Shown: one piece after another, positions 54,093 to 62,859 of the stretch
How positions within the stretch are numbered: the first letter of the stretch is position 1
Layout of the letters: each line of letters opens with the position of its first letter
Assembly: GCF_020852455.1 (NCBI RefSeq)
Contig: NZ_JADZAT010000024.1
Location: 62,001 to 126,000, forward strand
From: Novosphingobium sp.
GTDB taxonomy: Bacteria > Pseudomonadota > Alphaproteobacteria > Sphingomonadales > Sphingomonadaceae
DNA: 64,000 nt
Direction of reading: 5' to 3'
Notes under the pieces: model-generated
What the model saw: the letters and a program-made list of their open reading frames with translations, nothing else
The model's database searches: none
What the model was told of the DNA's origin: nothing
Made by a program: the position numbers and the translations under genes

Positions 54093-54983
54093 TCAGTCCT
54101 GCGTCGAGCGGGCAAGCGCCAGTCCAGCCGCGACCATCGCCATGCCCAGGAAATCGACCGGCACCAGCGCTTCGCCAAAGGCCAGCCAACCCAGCGCGAC
54201 CGAAATCGCCGGCTGGGTCAGCAGCGCCAGGCCAAACACCAGCGGGGTAAAATGGCGCATCGCATAGATCAGCAGGCCCTGCCCGCCGACCTGCCCCAGC
54301 AAGGCGAGCGAGAGCAGCGGCCACCAAACCCCGGGCCAGACCGGCTCACCCAGCAATAGGGCTGTGGCCAGCAGCACCGGCGCGCTGGCCACGCTTGACC
54401 AGGCGACCAGGCCCCAGCTGCCCAGACTGGCGCGCGGCTTTTGCAGCAGCAGGATGTAACCGGCATAGAGCAGTCCCGCAGCGATGCAGAACAGATCGCC
54501 GATCAGCGTGCTGCGGCCGATTTCCAGGCTGCGGCCCAGCAGGATCGCCGATCCGGCGATGGCCAATGCGAAAGCCAGCCATTCACCGCTGCGCGGGGCG
54601 CGGTGCAGCGCATAGAGCCCGACCGCGATCACCACCAGACTGCCGGAATTGCCGAACAGCGTGGCATTGGCCATCCGGGTCATGCCGATGCCGATGTGCC
54701 AGCTGGCGATATCGAGCCCGAAGAACACCCCGGCTCCGGCCATCGCCCACCAGGTTGCGCGGTTGAACCCGGTCACCTTTTCGCGGCCCAACTGCGCCAG
54801 CGCGAACAGCAGCGGGATCGCCAGGAACAGCCGCCAGAACCCGGCGCTGACCGGACCGCTATCGGCATGGCGCACGAACCACGGCCCCACCGCCAGCGCC
54901 ACGTTGCCGCCCATCAGCGCGGCGAAATGCAGCGCGCTGAAGCGCCGCACAGTCTGACTTGCTCCCCCCGTTGCATTCGTCAT
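54093..54983 (-). CDS. DMT-family EamA transporter
   Basis: This 296-residue inner-membrane protein has ten hydrophobic helices in two EamA repeats (WWAMAGAGVFFGLDIASWHI in the first; GLALLTQPAISVALGWLAFGE near the end of the second). Such proteins export metabolites or amino acids; the cargo is unknown. It is divergent from the ene-reductase gene. ATG 54983 is the start. Confidence 0.88.
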   Translation of the reverse strand: MTNATGGASQTVRRFSALHFAALMGGNVALAVGPWFVRHADSGPVSAGFWRLFLAIPLLFALAQLGREKVTGFNRATWWAMAGAGVFFGLDIASWHIGIGMTRMANATLFGNSGSLVVIAVGLYALHRAPRSGEWLAFALAIAGSAILLGRSLEIGRSTLIGDLFCIAAGLLYAGYILLLQKPRASLGSWGLVAWSSVASAPVLLATALLLGEPVWPGVWWPLLSLALLGQVGGQGLLIYAMRHFTPLVFGLALLTQPAISVALGWLAFGEALVPVDFLGMAMVAAGLALARSTQD

Positions 54984-55026
54984 GGCCTTGCCTTAGCGAA
55001 CCAAAACCAATTGCAAAACGAAATCG

Positions 55027-56130
55027 ATGGAGAGCGCCTTGCACGATGTCCTGTTCCAGCCGCTGAACCTTGGCGCGATCGAAATCAGGAACCGGATCCT
55101 GATGGCCCCGCTGACGCGCGGGCGCTCCGATCCGGGCTCGGTCCCCAATGCGATGATCACCGAATACTATCGCCAGCGCAGCGGGGCCGGGCTGATCATC
55201 AGCGAAGCGACCGGGATCAGCGTCGAAGGGCTGGGCTGGCCCGCCGCGCCGGGCGCCTGGAACGAAGCGCAGACCGAAGGCTGGAAGAGCGTGACCAGCG
55301 CTGTCCATGCCGAGGGCGGCAAGATCGTGATGCAGCTGTGGCACATGGGCCGGATCGTCCATCCCGATTTCCTGGGCGGCGAACCCGGCGTTTCGGCCAG
55401 CGCCACCACCGCGCCCGATCATGCCCACACCCCCACCGGACGGAAGCCGCACGAACAGGCCCGCGCCGCAACCAAGGCTGATATTGTGCGGATCGTCGAG
55501 GACTATGCCCGCGCCGCGCAGAACGCCAAACTGGCCGGGTTCGACGGGGTGCAGCTGCACGGCGCCAACGGTTACCTGGTTGACCAGTTCCTGCGTACCA
55601 GCACCAACCTGCGCACCGACGAATATGGCGGATCCCCGCAAAACCGCACCCGCTTCATGCGCGAAGTGCTGGAAGCGATCATCGCCGTGTGGGGCGCCGA
55701 TCATGTCGGCATCCGCCTCTCGCCCAACGGCGATTCGCAGGGCTGCGACGATACCGATCCGGCCAGCATCTTTGGCGCAGCCGCGCAGGTGCTGCAGGAG
55801 CTCAAGGTGTCATGGCTCGAACTGCGCCAGCCGGGGCCGAACGGGACCTTTGGTGCGACCGAAGTGCCCAAGCAGGACGGGCTGATCCGCGCGATCTACC
55901 AGGGCCCGCTGGTGCTCAATTCGGACTATACCGCCGTTGAGGCCGCAGCCGATGTCGCCTCGGGCCGCTGCGAGGCGATCAGCTTTGGCCGCCCCTACAT
56001 TTCGAACCCCGATCTGGCCGAACGGATCAGGCTGGGGGCCGAATGGGCGCCCAATGTTAACGTCCCGAAAAGCTGGTATCTGCCAGGACCGGAAGGATAC
56101 ATCGACTATCCGGCGCTGCAGCCGGCCTGA
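55027..56130 (+). CDS. Old yellow enzyme family alkene reductase
   Basis: This 367-residue flavin enzyme reduces activated C=C bonds or nitro-compounds with NAD(P)H. It shows APLTRGRSDPG, IISEATGISVEG, QLWHMGR, and HGANGYLVDQFLR (FMN and substrate contacts). No FeS or NADH-binding extension is present, so it is the short NemA/xenobiotic-reductase type. It lies 22 bases before the lyase gene on the same strand. Confidence 0.92.
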   Translation: MESALHDVLFQPLNLGAIEIRNRILMAPLTRGRSDPGSVPNAMITEYYRQRSGAGLIISEATGISVEGLGWPAAPGAWNEAQTEGWKSVTSAVHAEGGKIVMQLWHMGRIVHPDFLGGEPGVSASATTAPDHAHTPTGRKPHEQARAATKADIVRIVEDYARAAQNAKLAGFDGVQLHGANGYLVDQFLRTSTNLRTDEYGGSPQNRTRFMREVLEAIIAVWGADHVGIRLSPNGDSQGCDDTDPASIFGAAAQVLQELKVSWLELRQPGPNGTFGATEVPKQDGLIRAIYQGPLVLNSDYTAVEAAADVASGRCEAISFGRPYISNPDLAERIRLGAEWAPNVNVPKSWYLPGPEGYIDYPALQPA

Positions 56131-56152
56131 GCAGGAAAGGAAAAGGGTCGCC

Positions 56153-57037
56153 ATGTCAGTTCGTTCGTGGCTGTTCGTGCCGGGCGACAGCGAAAAGAAG
56201 CTGTCGAAAGCCATGGGCACCGGAGCCGATGTGCTGATCCTCGATCTTGAGGATTCGGTGGCGCACGAAAACAAGGCCCGCGCCCGGCAAATGACCGGCG
56301 AATGGCTGGCCGCGCACCGCCAGCAGGTGGCGGGCGGCAAGCGCCCGGGCCGCTGGGTGCGGATCAACGCGCTCGACAGCCGGATGTGGCGCGAAGATCT
56401 GATGGCGGTGATGCCCGGTGCGCCGGACGGAATCATGCTGCCCAAAAGCGCGGGGCCGGAATCGGTCCAGCAGCTTTCGGCGGAGATCTATGAGCTGGAA
56501 AGCCGCAGCGGGCTGGGGCCGAACTCGGTCAAGATCATGCCGCTGGTCAGCGAGACGGCCGCCGCCGCGATCACGATTTCGGCCTATGCCACCGCATCGA
56601 TGCCGCGTCTGGCCGGACTAACCTGGGGCGCGGAAGACCTGTCCGCCGCGATCGGCGCCACCCGCAAGCGCGATGTCCAGGGCCGCTGGACCGACACCTT
56701 CCGCTTTGCCCGCACCCAGACGCTGCTGGCCGCACACGCGCGCGGCGCGATGGCGATCGACACGCTCCACGCCGATTTCGCCGACATGAAGGGCCTGAAA
56801 CGCGCCGCCGAAGAAGCGCGCGCGGACGGTTTCTCGGGCATGCTGGCAATCCATCCGGCGCAGATCGAGGTGATCAACCAGGCCTTCACCCCCAGCGACG
56901 AGGAAGTGGCCGAGGCGCGCGCGATCGTCGAGGCGTTCAAGGCCAACCCCGGTTCGGGCACGCTGCAGATTGACCGGCGAATGATCGACATGCCGCATTA
57001 CAAGCTGGCGCTGCGGGTACTGGGGATCGAGGAGTAA
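56153..57037 (+). CDS. HpcH/HpaI-family CoA-ester lyase (CitE-like)
   Basis: This 294-residue aldolase/lyase shows LFVPGDSEKKLSKA, LDLEDSVAHENKA, RINALDSRMW and WGAEDLSAAIG, the metal- and CoA-linked motifs of the citrate lyase beta subunit / malyl-CoA lyase group. It probably splits or hydrolyses a malyl-CoA-type ester. ATG 56153 follows AGGAAAAGGG. It may be co-expressed with the ene-reductase upstream. Confidence 0.88.
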   Translation: MSVRSWLFVPGDSEKKLSKAMGTGADVLILDLEDSVAHENKARARQMTGEWLAAHRQQVAGGKRPGRWVRINALDSRMWREDLMAVMPGAPDGIMLPKSAGPESVQQLSAEIYELESRSGLGPNSVKIMPLVSETAAAAITISAYATASMPRLAGLTWGAEDLSAAIGATRKRDVQGRWTDTFRFARTQTLLAAHARGAMAIDTLHADFADMKGLKRAAEEARADGFSGMLAIHPAQIEVINQAFTPSDEEVAEARAIVEAFKANPGSGTLQIDRRMIDMPHYKLALRVLGIEE

Positions 57038-57118
57038 TCCCGGTGCTGCGCAGATGCGCATTTGCGGTCAGGCGGACCAGTTTGGGCCAGCCTAGATGGC
57101 GCTCGTCAGGAGGAACTG

Positions 57119-57994
57119 ATGAAGCCGAACCGCAAAGAAGCCTATCTCCAGCGCATGCAAAGGGTGCTCGATCATATCGACCGACACCTGGACCAGCCGC
57201 TTGATGTAGCAGGCCTGGCTGCGGTTTCGGCTTTCTCGCCGTTCCATTTCCAGCGCCAGTTCTCAGCCCTCTTTGGCCTCAGCGTCGGCAACTACATCCG
57301 GCTGCTGCGCCTGAAGCGTGCCGGATCACAGTTGGCCTTTCGTCGCGACGAAACGGTAACCGCGATCGCGCTTGATGCCGGTTACGAAGGCAACGAGGCC
57401 TTCGCCCGCGCCTTGCGCAAATGGCTGGCGCAAAGTCCCAGCGAACTAAGACGCAGACCCGACTGGGAATCCTGGCAGGCGGCAATCGTGCCGCTGGTTC
57501 AAATCAGGAGAGCCCACATGACCAAGACCTTTTCATTGGACGACGTTCGGATTGTCGAATTTCCCGCCACGCCGGTGGTGATCCAGCCGCATCGCGGCAG
57601 TCCGGCCCGGCTGGGCGAATCGATCCGCAAGCTGATCGAATGGCGCCGTGCCGAACACTTGCCGCCATCACGCGCAGCCACTTTCAACATCTTCCACGAC
57701 GATCCTGAAGAGGTTCTGCCCGAAGCCTACCGGCTGGATCTGGCCGTGGCGACCACACGCGAACCGGGCCCGGGCATGCTGGCCGGTGAGATCCCGGCCG
57801 GTCGCTGTGCCGTGCTGCGCCAGATCGGCTCGGGCGACGACCTGCGCGCCGGCTTTGCCTTTCTCTACGGCGAATGGTGGCCCCAAAGCGGCGAGGAAGC
57901 CCGCGATGCCCCGCCGTTCGCCCAGCGGATCAGCTTCTTCCCGGATGTGGCCGAGCATGAAGCGGTGACGGACCTGTATCTGCCGCTGAAGTAG
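57119..57994 (+). CDS. AraC-family regulator with GyrI-like effector domain
   Basis: This 291-residue protein has an N-terminal AraC helix-turn-helix pair (DVAGLAAVSAFSPFHFQRQF, AIALDAGYEGNEAFARALRK) and a C-terminal GyrI-like small-molecule binding domain from about residue 138 (VRIVEFPATPVVIQPHRG). The layout matches Rob- and BltR-like regulators. CAGGAGG precedes ATG 57119. Its target is not evident. Confidence 0.9.
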   Translation: MKPNRKEAYLQRMQRVLDHIDRHLDQPLDVAGLAAVSAFSPFHFQRQFSALFGLSVGNYIRLLRLKRAGSQLAFRRDETVTAIALDAGYEGNEAFARALRKWLAQSPSELRRRPDWESWQAAIVPLVQIRRAHMTKTFSLDDVRIVEFPATPVVIQPHRGSPARLGESIRKLIEWRRAEHLPPSRAATFNIFHDDPEEVLPEAYRLDLAVATTREPGPGMLAGEIPAGRCAVLRQIGSGDDLRAGFAFLYGEWWPQSGEEARDAPPFAQRISFFPDVAEHEAVTDLYLPLK

Positions 57995-58045
57995 GCCGGA
58001 TCGCCCGGTTGCGGCTGGCCGGATCATGTGCCCGGCCGGCCGCGA

Positions 58046-58366
58046 TCAGCGCCGCCCGCGCCTGTCCCGCTGCAACTCTTCGCGCAGCCGCAGCAGTTCG
58101 TTCATGTCCACCACTTCGCTGCGAACATACATCCAGCGCGCCATGGCGGCAGCCCAGCCCAGCGTGGCCAGGACATAGCCGGTGGTCGCCGCAGTCGCCT
58201 GCCCGGCGGTGGGGTTGCTGGCCATCAGCCAGACGAACAGCCCGGTCGGGATGGTCAGCCCTGCCAGCCAGGCGATCAGGCCCCGCCAGCCGGCCGCATT
58301 GCGCGGGGTGATCTTCATACTGAGCCCGCTCTTGTAGCAGATGTAGGGCTTGTCGCTGTCAGCCAT
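58046..58366 (-). CDS. Small membrane protein in the SPFH operon (106 aa)
   Basis: This 106-residue protein has two hydrophobic helices (AWLAGLTIPTGLFVWLMA and ATTGYVLATLGWAAAMARW) and a charged C-terminus. No family is recognised. ATG 58366 follows GGAG with seven bases between, and overlaps the ribbon-helix-helix gene stop by eight bases. The position as third gene of the SPFH operon is its only functional clue. Confidence 0.75.
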   Translation of the reverse strand: MADSDKPYICYKSGLSMKITPRNAAGWRGLIAWLAGLTIPTGLFVWLMASNPTAGQATAATTGYVLATLGWAAAMARWMYVRSEVVDMNELLRLREELQRDRRGRR

Positions 58367-58568
58367 TGTCACTCTCCTTCACGGGCCGCCCGCGCCGGGC
58401 CGGCTCGCTTGCTTCGACCTTTACCCCGCGCTTGGCCAGGGCTTCGCGCAGCAGCACTTCGACCTGGGCGTTGACCGAGCGGAAGTCGCTCGCCGCCGCT
58501 CGCTCCAGCGCCTGATAGAGCGCCGGATCGAGACGGAGAGCGAACGACTTCTTGCCGGGCGACGCCAT
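58359..58568 (-). CDS. Ribbon-helix-helix (Arc-type) DNA-binding protein
   Basis: This 69-residue protein has KSFALRLDPALYQALERAA followed by SVNAQVEVLLREAL, the beta strand plus two helices of the Arc/MetJ fold. It lies 8 bases after the SPFH gene. The operon promoter carries tandem TGATAT half-sites 11 bases apart, the spacing used by Arc-type repressors, so autoregulation is likely. Confidence 0.88.
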   Translation of the reverse strand: MASPGKKSFALRLDPALYQALERAAASDFRSVNAQVEVLLREALAKRGVKVEASEPARRGRPVKESDNG

Positions 58569-58576
58569 GGTTCAGC

Positions 58577-59488
58577 CTATTGGTACAGCGTGCCCGTGTT
58601 GACCACCGGCTGGGTGTCACGCTCGCCGCACAGCACCACCATGAGGTTCGAAACCATCGCCGCCTTGCGTTCATCGTCAAGGTGGACAACGTCCTTCTCG
58701 CCCAGCTGCTTCAGCGCCATTTCGACCATGGTCACCGCGCCTTCGACCAGCTTGGTGCGGGCCGCGATCACGGCTTCGGCCTGCTGGCGGCGCAGCATGG
58801 CGCCGGCGATTTCGGGAGCATAGGCCAGATGGGTCAGCCCGCATTCGTCCACGGTCAGGCCCGCCAGGCTGAGCCGGGTGTTAAGCTCAGCGCGCAGATC
58901 GTCATTCACTTCGCCGTGGTTCGAACGCAGTGTTACTTCGTGATGTTCGATGTCATCGTAGGGATAGCGCGAACCGATCGAGCGCACCGCGGCTTCGATC
59001 TGGACTTCGACGAAAGCCTTATAGTCATCGACGTCATAGAGCGCCTGGGCAGTGTCGGCCACGCGCCACACCACATTGGTCGCAATTTCGATCGGATTGC
59101 CGCGCAGGTCGTTGATCTTGAGCTTTTCCGAGACCAGGTTGTTGGCGCGGACCGAGATCTTGGTCTTGCCCATCCACGGCCAGACCCAGCGCAGCCCGGT
59201 GTTGCGATCGGTGCCGCGATACGAACCGAACAGCGTGATCGCTGCGGCCTGGTTGGGCTGGATCATGTAAAAGCCGCTGGCCAGCACGATCAGCGCAACC
59301 ATGCTGAACCCGGTCGAGACGACGAAGCCAAACACCGCGCTGTCTTCGGGGTTGGACCCGGCAAAGGCGATGATCCGCCAGATGGTCAGCGAAAGCAGCG
59401 CCAGGAAGGCGACGAAGATCAGGTATCCGCTGGTGCTCCAGGCCCTTCTTTCGGCGCTGGCGTTCATGGCGGGATGCGAATCGGTCAT
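58577..59488 (-). CDS. SPFH/Band 7 domain membrane protein
   Basis: This 303-residue stomatin/prohibitin-type protein has two N-terminal hydrophobic helices (about residues 22-42 and 57-80), then an SPFH domain (FYMIQPNQAAAITLFGSY, SVRANNLVSEKLKINDL, NVVWRVADTAQALY) and a helical C-terminus. Such proteins organise membrane microdomains and partner with proteases or other factors. ATG 59488 follows GAGGGG. It leads a three-gene operon with the RHH protein and a small membrane protein. Confidence 0.92.
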   Translation of the reverse strand: MTDSHPAMNASAERRAWSTSGYLIFVAFLALLSLTIWRIIAFAGSNPEDSAVFGFVVSTGFSMVALIVLASGFYMIQPNQAAAITLFGSYRGTDRNTGLRWVWPWMGKTKISVRANNLVSEKLKINDLRGNPIEIATNVVWRVADTAQALYDVDDYKAFVEVQIEAAVRSIGSRYPYDDIEHHEVTLRSNHGEVNDDLRAELNTRLSLAGLTVDECGLTHLAYAPEIAGAMLRRQQAEAVIAARTKLVEGAVTMVEMALKQLGEKDVVHLDDERKAAMVSNLMVVLCGERDTQPVVNTGTLYQ

Positions 59489-59505
59489 GGGTATCCCCTC
59501 TAAAT

Positions 59506-59544
59506 GTGATATCACTTTAATATCAATTTCGATTGCAGCGTCAA
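59506..59544 (-). promoter_or_regulatory. SPFH operon promoter with tandem operator half-sites
   Basis: Read leftward: TTGACG (59539-59544), 16 bases, TATTAA (59517-59522). TGATATTA overlaps the -10 and GTGATATCAC (59506-59515) follows it; the two TGATAT units are 11 bases apart. The leader to ATG 59488 is short. Confidence 0.65.
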
Positions 59545-59643
59545 TAGTGCTTGAAATCGGAGCGAATCAGTCTTATTAAGGTCAGGCGGGACCGGGCCCC
59601 TCTGGCGCGGCGCACTGGCCAATTTGGCAGTACGCCTCGTGAT

Positions 59644-59730
59644 GTCGGACCGCATCGGATGTTGCCGATGCCGGAGGGCCGACGCTTTACCCCCTCCCAA
59701 GCGAAGCCCCCCCCGGCTCGGCACATCCGA
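59644..59730 (+). promoter_or_regulatory. Possible RNA switch leader of the DUF465-terC operon
   Basis: Hairpin GCATCGG/CCGATGC (59652-59658, 59665-59671) sits inside an outer stem GTCGG/CCGAC (59644-59648, 59679-59683). The strand 59655-59668 can instead pair with 59718-59730 over 13 bp with one bulge. The two folds exclude each other. C-rich runs lie between. I do not recognise a known riboswitch class. Confidence 0.4.
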
Positions 59731-59765
59731 TCAACGCCAACCACGTTGCAAGGGATGTACCGACC

Positions 59766-59945
59766 ATGTCCGACCAGGCCTATCGCCTTCTCGAACGCCA
59801 CCAGAAGCTCGACGCCCGCCTGCGCCTGCTGCAGGCGCTGCGCTGGCCCGATCCGTTCGAGATCGCCCGCCTCAAGAAGCTCAAGCTCGCCGCCAAGGAC
59901 CGCCTCGCGCGGCTGGCGGCCATGCCGCGCAAGTTCCACGCCTGA
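59766..59945 (+). CDS. YdcH family protein (DUF465), 59 aa
   Basis: This short gene encodes MSDQAYRLLERHQKLDARLR and the DUF465 core IARLKKLKLAAKDRLARL, a helical hairpin. AAGGG lies upstream of ATG 59766. It is the third DUF465 gene in the window and the first gene before terC on the same strand. Function is unknown. Confidence 0.85.
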   Translation: MSDQAYRLLERHQKLDARLRLLQALRWPDPFEIARLKKLKLAAKDRLARLAAMPRKFHA

Positions 59946-59963
59946 CCAGGCGTGAACAGCGAG

Positions 59964-59990
59964 CCGGCGCCTCCTTTGCGGGGGCGCCGG
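59964..59990 (+). terminator. Strong hairpin between DUF465 and terC genes
   Basis: An 11-bp stem (one G-T pair) runs from CCGGCGCC (59964-59971) to GGCGCCGG (59983-59990) with a TTTGC loop. It could attenuate transcription into terC or stabilise the message. The downstream T-run is weak. Confidence 0.5.
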
Positions 59991-60020
59991 TGACCGCATT
60001 TTCAGAACAGGGAACATTCG

Positions 60021-61013
60021 ATGGAATTTCTGCTTGCTGACTGGCTCGGCACTCCGGTCTGGTTCTGGCTCTCGTTCGCGGGGCTGGTGCTGGTGCTTAC
60101 CGCCTTCGATCTTGGCGTGCTCAACAAGGAAGCGCGCGAAATGGGGATCGGCGAATCGCTGCGGCTGACCGCCTTCTACATCGCGATCGCCATGGCCTTC
60201 GGGGCCTGGGTCTGGGTGGCCAAGGGCGCCGACCTGGGCATGAAATACTACACCGGCTTCTTCATCGAAAAGGCGCTGTCGATCGACAATGTCTTCGTGA
60301 TCAGCCTGATCTTCACCTTCTTCGCGATCCCGCCCAGATTCCAGTATCGTGCGCTGGTCTGGGGTATCCTGGCGGTGATCGTGCTGCGCGGGGCGATGAT
60401 CGCGGCGGGTGCCGCGCTGGTCGAGCAGGCCTATTGGGTGCTCTACATCTTCGCCGCCTTCCTGATCTACACCGGGGTGCGGATGCTCTGGGCCAGCGAC
60501 CATGATCCCGACATTTCCAAGAACCCGGTGGTCAAATGGATCTCCAGCCACATGCGCGTGACCAAGGAACTGCACGGCCAGCGCTTCTGGGTGAAGGTCC
60601 CCGACGAGAAGACCGGCAAGCTGTTGACCGCAGCCACCCCGCTGCTGCTGGCGCTGGTGGTGATCAATCTGGCCGACCTGGTCTTTGCGGTGGACAGCGT
60701 GCCGGCGATCTTCGCGATCACCACCGATACCTTCATCGTCTATACCAGCAACATCATGGCGATCCTGGGCCTGCGCGCATTGTACTTCGCGCTTTCGGCG
60801 ATGATCCATCGGTTCCACTACCTCAAGTACGCGCTGGCGGCGGTGCTGGTGTTCATCGGTTCGAAGATCTTCATCGCCGACTTCCTGCTGGGCGGGGCCA
60901 AGTTCCCGCCGGTGGCAAGCCTGGGGGTGACCTTCGCACTGATCGCGGCCGGGGTCGGCTATTCGCTGTGGAAGACCCGGGACGGCGCGGTCAGTGCTGG
61001 CGGATCACATTGA
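60021..61013 (+). CDS. TerC/Alx family membrane protein
   Basis: This 330-residue inner-membrane protein has about nine hydrophobic helices and the TerC signatures FDLGVLNKEAREM, EKALSIDNVFV and NLADLVFAVDSVPA, with membrane-embedded Asp residues. Members (Alx, TerC) are linked to manganese or other metal export and metalation of secreted enzymes. ATG 60021 is the start. The end overlaps recQ. Confidence 0.93.
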   Translation: MEFLLADWLGTPVWFWLSFAGLVLVLTAFDLGVLNKEAREMGIGESLRLTAFYIAIAMAFGAWVWVAKGADLGMKYYTGFFIEKALSIDNVFVISLIFTFFAIPPRFQYRALVWGILAVIVLRGAMIAAGAALVEQAYWVLYIFAAFLIYTGVRMLWASDHDPDISKNPVVKWISSHMRVTKELHGQRFWVKVPDEKTGKLLTAATPLLLALVVINLADLVFAVDSVPAIFAITTDTFIVYTSNIMAILGLRALYFALSAMIHRFHYLKYALAAVLVFIGSKIFIADFLLGGAKFPPVASLGVTFALIAAGVGYSLWKTRDGAVSAGGSH

Positions 61014-62775
61014 GGAAGGCCTGCCCGTGAGCTTCGAGCTTGCGGGCTCCGACCCCGGTGATCTCCCCCAGCGCGGACAGGCTTTGCGGGCGCAGCTGGG
61101 CCATTTCGCGCAGGGTTGAATCGTGGAACACCACATAGGGCGGCACTCCGGCCTCGCTGGCGATCTCGCGGCGCAGTTCACGCAGCGCCTCGAACAAGGG
61201 ATCGCCCAGGGGGTTGGTGCCGCCCGCCCGGTCGCGCTTGCGGCGCGGCTCCTTGCGCGGGGCGAGTGCGATAAGCACCGCCGCCTCGCCCCGCAGGATG
61301 TCCTTGGCATCGTGCCCCAGCGCCAGCCCGCCGTGCTCGGTCGGCACCAGGCTGCCGCGCGCCTGCAGAGCGCGGACCAGCGGGCGCAGCAGGTGCGCTT
61401 CCTCGCCGGCCACGATCCCGAAGACCGACAGCTGATCGTGCCCGCGCTGCCGCACCCGTTCGTCCGCCGCGCCGATCAGCACCTTTTCGATATGGCCAAA
61501 GCCATAGCTCTGCCCGGTGCGATAGACCGCCGAAAGCAGCTTTTGCGCCAGGGTGCTGGCATCGACCACGCCGGGGGCATCAAGGCAGTTGTCGCAATTG
61601 CCGCAAGTCTGCGGTGGGTCCTCACCGAAGTGCCGCAGCAGCAGTGCGCGGCGGCACCCGGCGGTTTCGACCAGCATGGCCAGCGCATCGAGCCGCTTGC
61701 GTTCACCCTCGCGGCGCCCTTCCTCAACCTCGGTCAGCCGGTGCCGGGCGCGGGCGAAATCGTCCGCCGCCCACAGCATCAGCGCCACCGAAGCATCGCC
61801 ATCGCGCCCGGCGCGGCCGGTTTCCTGATAATAGGCCTCGATCGACTTGGGCACTCCGGCATGGGCAACGAAGCGCACGTCGGGCTTGTCGATCCCCATG
61901 CCGAAGGCGACGGTGGCAACCATCACCATGTCTTCGCTGGCCACGAAGGCGGCCTGGTTAGCCTGCCGCACCTGTGGATCGAGCCCGGCGTGATAGGGCA
62001 GCACCCGCCGCCCGGTCGCCGCCGCCAGCTTTTCGGCCAGATCCTCCACCTTCTTGCGGGTGGGGGCATAGACGATCCCCGGCCCGGGCTGTTCGGCCAT
62101 CAGGGTGGTTAGCTGGCGCACCGGATTGTCGCGGTGGCGGACCTGATAGCGGATGTTGGGCCGGTCAAACCCGGCAACGATCAGCCCGTCCTCGGCAATG
62201 CCCAGCTGGGTCAGGATATCGGCACGGGTGTGCGCATCGGCAGTGGCGGTCAGCGCCAGCCGGGGCACCGCCGGGAAGCTGTCCATCAAGGGCCGCAGCA
62301 GGCGATAGTCCGGGCGGAAATCGTGGCCCCATTCGGAAACACAATGGGCCTCGTCGATCGCGAATAGGCTGACCGGCGCTTTTGACAGCAGCTCGCGGAA
62401 ATGCGGCTGGCTGGCACGTTCGGGTGCGACATAGAGCAGGTCAAGCTCGCCCGCGCGGAAGGCATCGATCGCCGCCTCGCGGGCTTCCTCACCATCGGCG
62501 CTGGTCAGGCTGGCGGCGCGGATCCCGTTGGCCGTGGCCCCGCGCAACTGATCGTGCATCAGCGCGATCAGCGGGCTGATCACCACGCAGGTGCCGGGCA
62601 GCATCACCGCCGGCAACTGATAGGTCAGGCTCTTGCCCGCGCCGGTCGGCATCACCGCCAGCGTGCCCTGCCCCGCCAGCACCCGATCGACCACACGGTC
62701 CTGCACCCCGCGAAAGGCGGAAAAGCCGAAAGTGGCGTGCAGGGTATGAAGCAGTTCGGGCGCGGAACTTGACAA
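60991..62775 (-). CDS. recQ: ATP-dependent DNA helicase RecQ
   Basis: This 594-residue helicase unwinds DNA in recombination repair. It shows Walker A VMPTGAGKSL, the DEAH-like IDEAHCVSEWGHDFR with the RecQ aromatic loop, QETGRAGRDG (motif VI), a zinc site CRRALLLRHFG...CGNCDNC, and a C-terminal HRDC domain (LREMAQLRPQSLSALGEITG). It starts at TTG 62775; no better start is seen. It converges with terC. Confidence 0.94.
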   Translation of the reverse strand: MSSSAPELLHTLHATFGFSAFRGVQDRVVDRVLAGQGTLAVMPTGAGKSLTYQLPAVMLPGTCVVISPLIALMHDQLRGATANGIRAASLTSADGEEAREAAIDAFRAGELDLLYVAPERASQPHFRELLSKAPVSLFAIDEAHCVSEWGHDFRPDYRLLRPLMDSFPAVPRLALTATADAHTRADILTQLGIAEDGLIVAGFDRPNIRYQVRHRDNPVRQLTTLMAEQPGPGIVYAPTRKKVEDLAEKLAAATGRRVLPYHAGLDPQVRQANQAAFVASEDMVMVATVAFGMGIDKPDVRFVAHAGVPKSIEAYYQETGRAGRDGDASVALMLWAADDFARARHRLTEVEEGRREGERKRLDALAMLVETAGCRRALLLRHFGEDPPQTCGNCDNCLDAPGVVDASTLAQKLLSAVYRTGQSYGFGHIEKVLIGAADERVRQRGHDQLSVFGIVAGEEAHLLRPLVRALQARGSLVPTEHGGLALGHDAKDILRGEAAVLIALAPRKEPRRKRDRAGGTNPLGDPLFEALRELRREIASEAGVPPYVVFHDSTLREMAQLRPQSLSALGEITGVGARKLEAHGQAFLNVIRQH

Positions 62776-62859
62776 AGTTGACAGGGTCCAAAAACAAGAA
62801 AAGGCGGTCAGACTTCCGCGTTGCGTCAGCTATGGCAGAAGCTGCCGGAGTAGGAAATG

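Noticed and set aside
59600..59765. yybP-ykoY manganese riboswitch before terC
   Set aside because: The conserved GGGGAGUAG-type motif is not seen; the pairing described is different, so I list it as an unassigned leader.
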